Origin: JACADW01 sp963747985
GTDB lineage: Bacteria > Acidobacteriota > UBA6911
NCBI GenBank assembly: GCA_963747985.1
Contig: CAVVHG010000004.1
Location: 246,572 to 310,571, forward strand
DNA length: 64,000 bases
Reading direction: 5' to 3'
Part shown: piece by piece, positions 45,368-54,797 of the stretch
Position numbering within the stretch: the stretch's first letter is position 1
How the letters are laid out: each line of letters begins with the position of its first letter
The notes under the pieces: generated by a model
Databases searched by the model: none
The model's input: the letters and a program-made list of their open reading frames with translations, nothing else
What the model was told of the DNA's origin: nothing
Made by a program: the position numbers and the translations under genes

Positions 45368-48300
45368 ATGCAATTTTTGATCGGCCGACTGTCACGGCAC
45401 GCCTTCCTGTTCTTCATACGGGTCCTTCTGCCTGCCACCTGGCTTGTGGCTCAGCCGGCCGTCGCCCGCCAGGGCGAGTCTGACCAGGGCGAGGCACAAT
45501 ACGAGCGGGCGTGCCTGCTGCTTGCCGCCGGGGACTTTGCGGGATCGGCCCGGGCGGCCGAGGAGGGCTTGAGGGCAGCTCCGAAGTCTGCCCCCTTGCA
45601 CCTGATCAAAGCGGAGGCCGAGCAGAAACAGGGACAATGGTATCTGGCGCGCCGGACCCTGGAGCAGGCGACCCGCACATTGAGGGATGAGTCCTTGTTG
45701 CGAAAGGCGGCGGAAGTCGAAGACACGTTCGGTCCAAGTGCAGGAAAGGCGTACGCCGACTGGATTGAGTTTCTGGAAGAGACGCAGCCTCAGGCGGCCG
45801 AATACTCTCGGGCGTTAGAGCGCGGTCTGCTGGTCTCGCTGCGCGAAGGTCAAACGGATCGGGCCGAGTGGTTTGCCGACAGGCTGCGCCGAGCCGGGCG
45901 TCCCGATTTCGTCTCGTGGCTGGGACGGAGCGCGCCCGACCATACGCACGGAATATGGGTCCCCGGCGGACTGCCTGCGCTGATGTACGTGGCGCGCGGG
46001 AAGGAAGACGTACCCCCGTCACAGTTCCTCGTGGAGTACGCCCGAACCATCCTGCTCTACGTGGAGGCGGCAAACCAGGAGACAGGCAAATCCTACCGGG
46101 AGCGACTGTCACGATATTTCCGGGATGTGCTGGCACTCGAGCGATTCGGAAAGCGCACCGGAGGCCGCGTGACCGTAAGCCTGTCTGCAAACAACCAGGA
46201 ATCGCGGGTGATGACGGAAGCAGTTTTGAAACTGCTTGGATGGGAATTACGCGACAGGAACGGGCAACCGGTTGTCGAAGCCGCCGAGGGTGAATCGGCC
46301 TCCGAGCGGCAGATTACGGCCTCTGCGCTACGTGTCGACCAGGTCGCCATGCAGCGGGCTTTGCAGGCCGGCCGACCGTTCGTCATTGAGCTGACCGACG
46401 GATGGGCGCCGGTTTTGCTGGATGAGTCGGCATTGCGCGGAGAATTATTCTCTCAACGATGGCCTGCCGGGGGGTTGCCGGAAGCACTGACCCGCCTTCC
46501 GGCCCTTGCCCGGTTTTACATCGCTTTGCATGCGATGGATGAGCGGAGCGCATCTGTGCTCCTGGCGGGGATCAGTCTGAAGAGGTTGGTGCGGGAATAC
46601 GCCGACCTGCTCTTTCTCTGCTCCTCGGCTCTTAAGGTTTCCGACGACAACGCCATCGTACCGGGGGGAGCTGCGGCCGAACCGATCTGGCAGCAACTGG
46701 TGGGCGCAAATCCCGCCCAGCCACCTTTGTTTTTCCGCGCCCTGCTGGAGAAGGACAAAGGCAAAGCTCTCGTTTTTCTTTACCTCCTGGCCCAGCTGCG
46801 CCCGATGCACCAGCGATTCTTCACCCAAAGCGCCTCGCGATTGAGGCAATTCTACGAACTCTTCCGGGATTCCCCTGATGTGCAATTTGGCATACCGGGC
46901 AGATGGAGATTAGCTCCATTTGTCGATTTCCTGGCCGCTGCTCCTCTCGATTCCGGGGGACACGTCAGACTGCCCGGCAGCCCGGGGGTGTGGATGCTTG
47001 CCAAGGGTCAATCCACGTCGGCGGATCAAACGACCAGGCTTCTGGACAGGCTCTCAGAGGCAAACCTGGCGGGCTCCGAGGAGCAGGTCTTGCTCCGCCT
47101 GGCCGGCACCCGGTACACAGTCGATGCCCAGCCGGCCCTGGAACTGGAAAACTACATGGCAGTCGTCCGGCTGGAAGCGCATCGCCGGCAACCGCTGGAC
47201 GAACGCTCAGCGCTCCTGCTCGCACAGCAGTATGTCCGCTTCATGGATGCGTGGCCGCACTTTGCCGTTCTGACAGGCCTCGGATACGCGGAGTTCGAAA
47301 GTCTCTTCGCCCTGCTGGAGAATATGGGGGGGTACGAACATGTCACCTTGAATCAGCGGATGGGTCAGATCTATGCGCTGATTGAGTTGCTCTGCCTCGC
47401 CGCGCAATCCGGCAAGCTCGATGAAAAGGAAAGCACGGCGATTTTCGGGAGGCTCTGCGAGCGGTTCGCCGCCGCTCAGACGGCCGCGGATCTCACCGGG
47501 ACGTCGCTGGATATTGTCCGGGAAATATTGAACCGCTCCGCCGGGGTTGCCCCTCAGGCGGATCCGGACGAGGCAATGCGGTGCCTCCTGCTGGACCCGC
47601 CGTCGCCGGTTGCCGTCGACCTTTCAGGAGCGAACATCAGGGTCGACGCCGGAAAGGAGCGCCACGAAGACTACAAGCGTGTATTGGAACTCCAGCGAGT
47701 GACGCCTCTTTCCGCCCTGTTTGCAATGTCCGATGCCTGCCGGAATCTCGCAGCGGGCAGGGGTGCCGCCGCGGAACAGATCGAAATCCTGGAGAAGAAC
47801 CAATCGAGGTTACTGGCGGTGGCGGTGCCCGATTCATTCCAATCCAGGGGCCTGGAAAAGAAGAACCTGACGATCTTCCGGGCGGAGGAGGTTGCGGCAA
47901 CCATCAGGGATCTGGGCCTTGCGCTCAGACAGGGGACCGGGAAGAAAGTGAGTGAGCTCGCGCGCGACCTGCTGGCGCGCATCAATCCACAAGTCACGGT
48001 GGCGCTTGCAGGCATTGTCTATGCCTATTACTTGCGCTCCTATGATCTCCTCGTATCTGAAGATCCCCTGTTCCTGCGCAAGCATCAGTACATCGACCTG
48101 AGCTCACAAGCTGAAGAACCGAAGCCTTTTCCCGCTCCTGGCCTGGAGAAGGGCGAGCCCACCGGGACCACCCTGATCGGATGCTTCGCCGGCTTCAGCA
48201 CTGTCGCCGGCATGGTCGCCGAAACCGGGGTGCGAAGCGCGGACGCCTGCAGCGAGGAGTTTGTTCTCCACCAGCTGGGAGCCATTCGAGCGACCCGCTG

Positions 48301-48961
48301 GGGACAGGTGAAGGACGATGACCTGCGCCTGGTTGGACTGAGGGTCAGGGCAGCCCGCGAGTGGATTGTTCTATCAGCCGGCTTTGCCGAGCCGCGAGCG
48401 GAACTCGCCGATGCCACGATCGGGCTGCTGTCGCTCGCCCGGCGTTCAGATTTGCTCGCTGCGCTGGATCGCCGGGACTGGAAGGTTGTATGGTCCGCGG
48501 TCACTTTAAGCGATCTCATCTCTCTCGCGGATGAGTATCTCGAGAGATTCAAGCTCGACCCGCACCCCTCGCCGGTCTTCTCAGCATTGCGACGGTGCGT
48601 CGCCGGCAAGGATGGGTCGCGCCTGCACTGGCTCGGCCCCACACTCGGCCCAATCAACAATTGCAGCGAGCCACACTTGATGAGACTTGCTCCCTATGAG
48701 CACTTCGAAGGATTCCTGCAACCTGCCAGGATTGCGGCGCGCTCGAGTGAGTTCAAGTTGTACCTGGCCGAGTTTTTTGATCGCAACGGGTTGCCGGCCA
48801 ACCTCATGGCCGCGGTAGCGGAGCCCCTTGCACTGCAACTGTTTCGAGGGCTTCGCATCACGGACCTGCGTGACTGGTATTCTGTTCAAGTGGCATTTTC
48901 CCGGCTGGATGCAGCAATGCTCCAGGATGCTCTGCAGGCTGCCTACCGGCCGGAACGGTAA
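45368..48961 (+). CDS. very large secreted protein of unknown function with N-terminal TPR-like repeats
   Basis: The 1197-aa protein opens with a signal peptide (AFLFFIRVLLPATWLVAQPAVA). Residues about 35-110 resemble two TPR helices pairs (EAQYERACLLLAAGDFAGSA, APLHLIKAEAEQKQGQWYLA). The remaining 1050 residues are helix-rich with no catalytic motif I recognise. There are few Cys, and codon use resembles the surrounding genes. It stands alone, just outside the island, with no operon partner. A scaffold or surface role is possible but unsupported. Confidence 0.75.
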   Translation: MQFLIGRLSRHAFLFFIRVLLPATWLVAQPAVARQGESDQGEAQYERACLLLAAGDFAGSARAAEEGLRAAPKSAPLHLIKAEAEQKQGQWYLARRTLEQATRTLRDESLLRKAAEVEDTFGPSAGKAYADWIEFLEETQPQAAEYSRALERGLLVSLREGQTDRAEWFADRLRRAGRPDFVSWLGRSAPDHTHGIWVPGGLPALMYVARGKEDVPPSQFLVEYARTILLYVEAANQETGKSYRERLSRYFRDVLALERFGKRTGGRVTVSLSANNQESRVMTEAVLKLLGWELRDRNGQPVVEAAEGESASERQITASALRVDQVAMQRALQAGRPFVIELTDGWAPVLLDESALRGELFSQRWPAGGLPEALTRLPALARFYIALHAMDERSASVLLAGISLKRLVREYADLLFLCSSALKVSDDNAIVPGGAAAEPIWQQLVGANPAQPPLFFRALLEKDKGKALVFLYLLAQLRPMHQRFFTQSASRLRQFYELFRDSPDVQFGIPGRWRLAPFVDFLAAAPLDSGGHVRLPGSPGVWMLAKGQSTSADQTTRLLDRLSEANLAGSEEQVLLRLAGTRYTVDAQPALELENYMAVVRLEAHRRQPLDERSALLLAQQYVRFMDAWPHFAVLTGLGYAEFESLFALLENMGGYEHVTLNQRMGQIYALIELLCLAAQSGKLDEKESTAIFGRLCERFAAAQTAADLTGTSLDIVREILNRSAGVAPQADPDEAMRCLLLDPPSPVAVDLSGANIRVDAGKERHEDYKRVLELQRVTPLSALFAMSDACRNLAAGRGAAAEQIEILEKNQSRLLAVAVPDSFQSRGLEKKNLTIFRAEEVAATIRDLGLALRQGTGKKVSELARDLLARINPQVTVALAGIVYAYYLRSYDLLVSEDPLFLRKHQYIDLSSQAEEPKPFPAPGLEKGEPTGTTLIGCFAGFSTVAGMVAETGVRSADACSEEFVLHQLGAIRATRWGQVKDDDLRLVGLRVRAAREWIVLSAGFAEPRAELADATIGLLSLARRSDLLAALDRRDWKVVWSAVTLSDLISLADEYLERFKLDPHPSPVFSALRRCVAGKDGSRLHWLGPTLGPINNCSEPHLMRLAPYEHFEGFLQPARIAARSSEFKLYLAEFFDRNGLPANLMAAVAEPLALQLFRGLRITDLRDWYSVQVAFSRLDAAMLQDALQAAYRPER

Positions 48962-49042
48962 GCTCCCACCGGGAAATGCAGCACAGGAACTTGCTGCGAT
49001 TCAGACACTGGGGATTGAGGTGACCTCGTCTCGTCAGGTGAT

Positions 49043-49883
49043 CGCTGTCCAACCCTTACAGGGTTGGGCCTTGCGGCAGATCCGATCCTCCCCGGGGTTT
49101 GCACCCCGGGCTGTTCTGTTCGACCCCCTTCGGGGTCGAGTCCGACGTACTGCGCGCGGGGACTGAAAGTGACCATGGCGTATAGTCTCTTCGGGGTCGA
49201 GGCTGACGTACTGCGCGCGGGGACTGAAAGTGACCATGGCGTACAGTCTCTTCGGGGTCGAGGCTGACGTACTGCGCGCGGGGACTGAAAGTGACCATGG
49301 CGTACAGTCTCTTCGGGGTCGAGGCTGACGTACTGCGCGCGGGGACTGAAAGTGACCATGGCGTACAGTCTCTTCGGGGTCGAGTCCGACGTACTGCGCC
49401 CGGGGACTGAAAGTGACCATGGCGTATAGTCTCTTCGGGGTCGAGGCTGACGTACTGCGCCCGGGGACTGAAAGTGACCATGGCGTACAGTCTCTTCGGG
49501 GTCGAGTCTGACGTACTGCGCGCGGGGACTGAAAGTGACCATGGCGTACAGTCTCTTCGGGGTCGAGGCTGACGTACTGCGCGCGGGGACTGAAAGTGAC
49601 CATGGCGTACAGTCTCTTCGGGGTCGAGGTGACGTACTCGCGCGGGGACTGAAAGTGACCATGGCGTACAGTCTCTTCGGGGTCGAGTCCGACGTACTGC
49701 GCCCGGGGACTGAAAGTGACCATGCCGTTCAGTTCATTGATTCGCTGGTGTCGGGGATCCCTCACAGATGCCAGCCGCGATCGACACCGACGACGCTGAA
49801 AGCGTCGAATAGAACAGCCCGGGGTGCAAACCCCGGGGATCAGTATGATTGGAAGATGTCAACCCTGAATGGGTTGAACAGCG
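49043..49883. repeat. composite repeat element: 61-bp tandem array between inverted palindromic flanks
   Basis: The left flank (49043-49140) and right flank (49791-49883) are imperfect inverted copies of each other. Each contains CAACCC/GGGTTG and CCCCGGGG-TTTGCA-CCCCGGG-type hairpins and the string GGGCTGTTCT. The inner hairpin of the left flank, CGACCCC-CTT-CGGGGTCG, overlaps the first tandem unit, so the array seems to have grown from the inner edge of a palindromic element. It sits between two plus-strand genes with no protein of its own. Confidence 0.85.
49128..49733. repeat. tandem array of ten 61-bp units
   Basis: Ten head-to-tail units begin with CTTCGGGGTCGAG at 49128 and then every 61 bp, except unit 9, which has lost two bases. 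The last unit is diverged at its end. Variation is limited to a few positions (GGCTG, TCCG or TCTG; GCGCG or GCCCG; TATAG or TACAG). There are no variable spacers. 61 is not a multiple of three, so each unit changes frame. Minus-strand reading frames through it are open but repetitive and unlikely to be genes. Confidence 0.92.
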
Positions 49884-50142
49884 TCCTTGCAGCGCAGGCT
49901 GCCTGTCACGCGTCACCAGTCGCGTAGTCCTCACTGTCTGAACCACAGCAGGAACTTGGAGGAATGTAGTAAACTCTCAATGCGAGCAGACGCCAGAATT
50001 CTCTGATGCACGGCGCTCGGGAAAGGGCTCCTTCCGTCATGAAACATGGGATGCCAAGCATCTCGGGAGAAGTCCGTTCTTCTCAGGTTCCTCGTTTCGC
50101 GCGTACACGCAGGCCCTTGCGCTCTCTTCGATCCGGCAGGCC

Positions 50143-51048
50143 ATGATTGCTTCGGTTCACCGCTTGATGTTTTTTGCCGCTATTGCTCAAACCCTCCTCG
50201 TTTGGACCTGCGTTTCCCGGGCCGCGCCTCAGCAGGAGATTCCCCAGGTGACCATTCGCGCTGATGTCGGACTGGTCGAGGTGTATGCAGCTGTTTTCGA
50301 CGGCAAAGGGCATTACGTAACCGGACTGACCCAGGAACAGTTCGAAGTCCGGGACAATGAAAGGCCGCAGCCGCTGGTGCTTTTTGAGACTACAGACGCC
50401 GGCCTGTCTTTGGGGATTCTGCTGGACACAACAGGCAGTATGCAGGGAGCCCTTCCGATCGTGAAAAACGCCACCCTGCGTCTGATCGATCAGCTTCGGC
50501 CGAATGACTCCGTAGCCGTTTACGGCTTCAGTACCACCTTGCATGTTTTGCAGGGATTTACCAGCGACAAAGATGCGGCGAAGAGGGCCGTCCTGAACAT
50601 CAGGAGCGGCGGACAGACGGCGCTATTCGATGCCGTCTCCAGGGCTCTGTCTGACCTCACGCCGCGCAAGGGGAAGAAGGCGCTGGTGGCCTTTACCGAT
50701 GGTCAGGACAACGCGAGCTACCTCGAGCCGGACGCCGCTTCCACACGGGCCAGGAAGGTCGGGGTGCCCCTCTACACGGTCGCACAGGGAGAGGCTCTCG
50801 AGAACCTGCAATTGGTAGGCATTTTGCACAACTTGTCTCTGAGGACAGGGGGAATCTCCTTCACGGCCAGGAACGCAGGTCGGATGGACGAAATCTTCTC
50901 CCGGATCTCGGAAGACCTGCAACACTGTTATCTGCTCGCCTACGTCGCCCCGCCGGCCGAAAACGATACGTGGCGCTCGATCCAGGTTTCCGTGAAGGGC
51001 GTAAAGAATGCCAAGATCCGCGCCAAGCAGGGATACTTTCCCAAATAG
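50143..51048 (+). CDS. VWFA-type secreted protein
   Basis: This 301-aa protein has a signal peptide (LMFFAAIAQTLLVWTCVSRA), then the acidobacterial VWFA module: VGLVEVYAAVFDGKGHYVTG, LTQEQFEVRDN and a metal site LLDTTGSMQG, with Thr in place of the first Ser of DxSxS. GGQTALFDAV and FTDGQDN follow. The end GYFPK matches its paralogues. It lies 260 bp after the repeat element and converges on the ATPase gene at 51187. Confidence 0.87.
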   Translation: MIASVHRLMFFAAIAQTLLVWTCVSRAAPQQEIPQVTIRADVGLVEVYAAVFDGKGHYVTGLTQEQFEVRDNERPQPLVLFETTDAGLSLGILLDTTGSMQGALPIVKNATLRLIDQLRPNDSVAVYGFSTTLHVLQGFTSDKDAAKRAVLNIRSGGQTALFDAVSRALSDLTPRKGKKALVAFTDGQDNASYLEPDAASTRARKVGVPLYTVAQGEALENLQLVGILHNLSLRTGGISFTARNAGRMDEIFSRISEDLQHCYLLAYVAPPAENDTWRSIQVSVKGVKNAKIRAKQGYFPK

Positions 51049-51186
51049 CACTTTTTCGACTGTCCCTTCCGAAAACTCCATCCGCGCGTCATTCAGTACA
51101 GCCAGGCGAGGTGCTGTGGACTACCGGGATCACAGGACCACCCGGATTGCCGAGAATGGGGGGACAAAGCTCGGAACGGGTAAGGG

Positions 51187-52848
51187 TCACCTGGCGGTGC
51201 GCCGGCGCAGGAGGGGCTTTACGCCCGGGTCCGCCTCGATTACCGAGGCAGCCTGCATGGCGTCCGATTGCCCGGAGAAGGGACCTGCATATACCCTATA
51301 CCATCCGTCGCGAGGGCTGCTGTTGTGGTGATCGAAGAAACTCGGAATACCTCTCGCCCTGAGTCCCTCGGATGCCGCGCGGGCGCTTTCGAGCTCACGG
51401 AAGGCGGCTGTCTGCAGGATGTATTCCTTCCGGCCAGGCTCCACCCTCGTGCTTGCAGCGACGCTGGCCGGAGGCTTTTCGGCGACGGCCGGGCTCTGCG
51501 CGGGGGGAGCCGGGGCGAGTTGAGCTGCAGGAGTGACCGACAGCGCGGACGCATCCCCGTTCCGGGCAGCGACGGTCGAGCTGCCGGGACCAGGCTCCCG
51601 TGCGGGCACGGTTTCCGTGCTGGGAATGACATTCTTTGATATCAGCAAAAGGATGACCAGCAGGACGAGTATCAGCGCTCCGGCAACCGGGAGTACCCTT
51701 CGAATCCAGACCGAAGTGCGGCCCGGATGCAGTTCCTTGATGGACCTGAAACCGCGACGCACCATCTTCGGAGTCACGATATAAGATTCCTGCCGGAACG
51801 CGAACGCCAAAGCGCGGTCGCAGAGCATGTTGATCAGCCGCGGGTAGCCCCCTGACAGGCGGTAGATGGCATCGAACGCCCTCTTCTTGAATTGCAGGCG
51901 CGGGATAGCCCACGCGATGCGCAGCCGGTGGCGGATGTACTCCCTGGTCTCTTTGCGGTCAAGAGGCTTGGTTACGAAACGGACGGAGATTCTCTGGTTC
52001 AGCTGCCTCAGTTCAGGCTTCTCGAGCATCTCCTCGAGCTCTATCTGTCCGACAAAAATGATCTGGAGCAACTTCTGGTTTGCCGTCTCGAGATTCGACA
52101 GGAGACGCAGCTGCTCCAGCGTCTCCATCGACAGCCTCTGGGCTTCGTCGATGATCACGACCGTAAAGAGGCCTTTGCGCGCCATCTGAATCAGAAAGGT
52201 ATTCAGGCGCTCGATCAGCTCCATCTGACCCATTTCTGCCATCCAGCCGGTGTCGAACAGATGCGAAGGATCCATGCGCTCGCCCTCGGCAGCATCCGGG
52301 CGCACCCCGAGGTCGTGCAGGATCAGCTTCAGGACATCGGTGGCGGAAACCATGGGGTTCTGGACGAGCGCCGTGCGCACGTTCATCTTGTCGAGTCTCT
52401 CGAGCAGCGCCCAGCAGAGAGTTGTCTTGCCCGTCCCAACATCGCCGCAAACAACGGCGAATCCCTCCCGGCGGCGAATGCCGTATTCGATTTCCTTCAG
52501 ACCCTCCCGGCAGCGCTCGTTGACGAAGAAGAAGGCGGGATTGGGGGTGAGGGTGAAAGGGGGCTCCCTCATCCCGTAGAAATTCTCGTACGACTCAAAT
52601 TCCGTTTCCTCGGCGAGGTATTGTTCATCGGCTTCCGTTTGGGGACCGTACCCCGGTGCCGCCGTGGGGTCGGCCTCCGAAGGGGCGGCGGACTGAGTCT
52701 CCATCAGGACGGGTTTCTCCACACCCTGTCCCGCGCCGGCGTCCCCCGCCTCGACCGATTGCTGCTCCGGGTGGGTGGAACGGTCGCCGGAAATCTCGGG
52801 TTGGTCGGATCCCGGCTGGCCGGGATACTTGCCGATCGGACTGGACAT
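51187..52848 (-). CDS. ExeA/GspA-like AAA ATPase with membrane segment and SPOR domain
   Basis: This protein of about 553 aa has an acidic, Pro/Gln-rich N-terminus. An AAA ATPase domain starts at FYGMREPPFTLTPNPAFFF, with Walker A GDVGTGKTTL and Walker B VVIIDEAQRLS. One membrane segment follows (VAGALILVLLVILLLISK), then a Pro/Ala linker and a SPOR-like peptidoglycan-binding domain (EYILQTAAFRELESARAASE to GWYRVYAGPF). The ATPase type is shared by type II secretion ExeA/GspA and the ATPases of PEP-CTERM loci. A PEP-CTERM protein gene lies just upstream. ATG at 52848 is used; the frame is open to 52917. Confidence 0.9.
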   Translation of the reverse strand: MSSPIGKYPGQPGSDQPEISGDRSTHPEQQSVEAGDAGAGQGVEKPVLMETQSAAPSEADPTAAPGYGPQTEADEQYLAEETEFESYENFYGMREPPFTLTPNPAFFFVNERCREGLKEIEYGIRRREGFAVVCGDVGTGKTTLCWALLERLDKMNVRTALVQNPMVSATDVLKLILHDLGVRPDAAEGERMDPSHLFDTGWMAEMGQMELIERLNTFLIQMARKGLFTVVIIDEAQRLSMETLEQLRLLSNLETANQKLLQIIFVGQIELEEMLEKPELRQLNQRISVRFVTKPLDRKETREYIRHRLRIAWAIPRLQFKKRAFDAIYRLSGGYPRLINMLCDRALAFAFRQESYIVTPKMVRRGFRSIKELHPGRTSVWIRRVLPVAGALILVLLVILLLISKNVIPSTETVPAREPGPGSSTVAARNGDASALSVTPAAQLAPAPPAQSPAVAEKPPASVAASTRVEPGRKEYILQTAAFRELESARAASEGLRARGIPSFFDHHNSSPRDGWYRVYAGPFSGQSDAMQAASVIEADPGVKPLLRRRTAR

Positions 52849-52981
52849 GGGCTTCGCTCGGACGCAGACACAAACTAAGGCCGTCCGATACCGCTGGTCA
52901 AGCACCAAAGATCCCATTGTCGGGGCCGCGCGTCAAGGCTGCGCGGAACAACTCAGGAAGGGACAGGCTGTGGGAGACAGG

Positions 52982-53011
52982 AAAAGGGCCGCCCCGCAGG
53001 GCGACCCTTTT
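52982..53011. terminator. bidirectional-looking terminator hairpin
   Basis: AAAAGGG-C-CGCCC, loop CGCA, then GGGCG-A-CCCTTTT forms a 12-bp stem with one mismatch. A-run and T-run flank it, so it could act on both strands. It follows the 3' end of the PEP-CTERM gene (minus strand). Confidence 0.7.
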
Positions 53012-53045
53012 GGTGAGGCCGGTTGAGGGGGGATTGGTGCACTCG

Positions 53046-53831
53046 TTAAACCCTTCGGTTCCGGCGCCTCAGGACAAGCCAGCCAAGCCCGGTGCCAAGC
53101 AGCAGGAGCGAGGCTGGCTCAGGAACCGGTTGAGTACCGGTCGCGTCCTGACCGGGCGCTGTACCGAAGGAGAAAATCACCTCGTTGATTCGAGTTCCCT
53201 GCGATATCGGCACGTTGAGAATGAACGTGGCCGTCTGATCGATGAACGGATTGTGGGGGCGGTTTCCCGCCAGCGAGCCGTTGGAGGAATCGTACAACCC
53301 ATCCGTGCCGGGGGGGCCGATGATGGTGTGCGCCGGCACGACATCGGATCCCAGCAGGTTGAGTTTCAGCCCTCCCGAGAAATCTGTGAGCAAGTCCCAT
53401 CCGGTACTGCCTGTGCCGTCCGCAGTAACGGAATGCTGTTTGCCGATCTTGATGAAGTCTGCTGTGCTGGACACAAGCGTGCCCGTCGTTTCACCAGTTG
53501 TAAAGGTGAAGAAGAGGCCGCTTATGTTCTGACTGACCGAAATCGGGTCAGCTTCGAGATTGGTAAGGGTTATCGTCAGGGTTGTGCCGTCAGCGGCGAA
53601 GGTCGCGCCGGCGTTCACCGGATTGCCGTCCTTGGGATTGACCGCTCCCGGCTGTGTCTGAAAGCAGGATATGAAATCCGCTCTGCACGGCACCGCAGCG
53701 GCAGATAGCAGCGCAACACAGAGTGTAATCGCGCTCGGCTGCAGCGCCGGGAATGCACGCCTCCGCTTTTTCGCATTCCCGGCGCTCAAAGCAAGTCCTG
53801 TTTGCACGATAGATGGAGAGGAAAGCCGCAT
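53046..53831 (-). CDS. PEP-CTERM sorting-signal protein
   Basis: This 261-aa protein has an N-terminal signal (AITLCVALLSAAAVPCRA) and a beta-rich Thr/Gly/Asp body. The C-terminal signal is VPEPASLLLLGTGLGWLVL followed by RRRNRRV: the PEP motif, a membrane segment and a basic tail. Exosortase removes this tail and links the protein to the envelope or matrix. No exosortase is in the window. The first Met gives a 38-residue N-region, so a later start is possible. Confidence 0.88.
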   Translation of the reverse strand: MRLSSPSIVQTGLALSAGNAKKRRRAFPALQPSAITLCVALLSAAAVPCRADFISCFQTQPGAVNPKDGNPVNAGATFAADGTTLTITLTNLEADPISVSQNISGLFFTFTTGETTGTLVSSTADFIKIGKQHSVTADGTGSTGWDLLTDFSGGLKLNLLGSDVVPAHTIIGPPGTDGLYDSSNGSLAGNRPHNPFIDQTATFILNVPISQGTRINEVIFSFGTAPGQDATGTQPVPEPASLLLLGTGLGWLVLRRRNRRV

Positions 53832-54242
53832 TCACGATCGGGGGATCGTGAACCGGGCTCGGCAGAAAACGATGAAGGGCAACCGGGATCTAGGCAACAA
53901 GTGCACCAGCCCGCCTGTCACCCAAAGTGCAGATGGCTGGAGGGGCTGTAAAGTATTGGCGGATATTCTCTTATTGCAGCTCCCGGGGCGGAGTGGCCGA
54001 AGGCGACAGTGCTGAGGGACGGCACGGGCTGTAAATCAGATCGACATTCAGCGACCGAGCAAAGTCGGTAGCCTCGATTCAACCATCGATTTTGCAGACG
54101 CTTAGCTGGATGTGGAGGAAGCTGTAAGAACTTCCGACACATCTGCGGCACGGCGGCAGAGGACGCGCGCCTGGGGCCCAATCCCGCACGGAGCGCGCAG
54201 TTCTTGCATTCCGACCGATGAAATGACAGAATAATCGCCCGC
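53832..54242. other. gene-free stretch before tRNA-Glu
   Basis: About 410 bp lie between the PEP-CTERM gene start and the tRNA. No reading frame has family features. Upstream signals for both divergent neighbours must lie here, but I see no clear promoter. Confidence 0.4.
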
Positions 54243-54319
54243 GTCCCCATCGTCTAGTCGGCCTAGGACACCGCGCTTTCAATGCGGCAACACGGGTTCG
54301 AATCCCGTTGGGGACGCCA
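54243..54319 (+). tRNA. tRNA-Glu (anticodon TTC)
   Basis: The 77-nt cloverleaf pairs GTCCCCA with TGGGGAC at the acceptor. The anticodon arm is CCGCG-CTTTCAA-TGCGG and the T arm contains GGTTCGAATCC. The CCA end is encoded. No second copy of its 3' end is seen, so I do not call an integration site, though a toxin-antitoxin pair follows immediately. Confidence 0.94.
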
Positions 54320-54384
54320 CGTTTTTTCCGCCCTTGGCCTGCAAATCCATCTAGCGCTATAATCTCCAATAAGGAGAAGCACTC

Positions 54385-54615
54385 GTGAAACGCGAATATG
54401 AGGTTCTTTACCGGCCAATCGAAGACGGATGGATCATGGCAACCGTACCTGAACTTCCGGGTGCCGTCACGCAAGGGAAGAACTTGTCGGAAGCGAGAAG
54501 CATGATCAAGGAGGCCGTCGAATTGCTCCTGCTGAGTTATCGGGAGAACGCAGCCAAAGACGCCCCCGGCAACGCTATTTGGGAAACGCTCACAATTGAT
54601 GTTCCCGCCGCATGA
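54385..54615 (+). CDS. hicB: HicB-family antitoxin-like protein
   Basis: This 76-aa protein has the RNase-H-like HicB fold: YRPIEDGWIMATVPELPGAV, then TQGKNLSEARSMIKEAVELL. In complete systems it neutralises the HicA mRNA interferase and represses the operon. It starts 65 bp after tRNA-Glu with AAGGAG upstream, and its stop overlaps the hicA start (ATGA). The C-terminal DNA-binding domain of longer HicB proteins is absent. Since hicA is broken, it may now be an orphan. Confidence 0.85.
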   Translation: MKREYEVLYRPIEDGWIMATVPELPGAVTQGKNLSEARSMIKEAVELLLLSYRENAAKDAPGNAIWETLTIDVPAA

Positions 54616-54797
54616 AGCGCCGCGACCTTGTCCGCCATCTGGAGCAGGAACGGATGTTATTTGGATCGTGAAGGCGCAAATCACTCGATTTATCGGAATC
54701 CTGCAAACGGCCGGTGTGTTGCTGTCCCCAGACACCGTGAGATCAAAGACACGACGGCGCGAACCATTTGCGAACAATTGGGATCGCCCGTCCGTAA
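54612..54797 (+). pseudogene. hicA: broken HicA toxin gene (two single-base indels)
   Basis: The gene starts as KRRDLVRHLEQ, overlapping the hicB stop. One extra G near 54647 moves the frame to NGCYLDREGANHSIYRNPAN and then GRCVAVPRHREIKDTTARTI, which holds the HicA double-stranded-RNA-binding fold and the catalytic His. A missing G in TTGGGA near 54780 must be restored to reach the usual end LGIARP and a stop at 54795-54797. As written, translation ends after 18 residues. It may be decayed or misread. Confidence 0.75.

Noticed and set aside
49128..49733. CRISPR array
   Set aside because: The whole 61-bp unit is conserved, with no repeat-spacer alternation and no cas genes.
49034..49765. Repetitive minus-strand genes of 140-240 residues across the tandem array
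   Set aside because: All three minus frames are open because the unit lacks stops and its length is not a multiple of three; no start context or family match.
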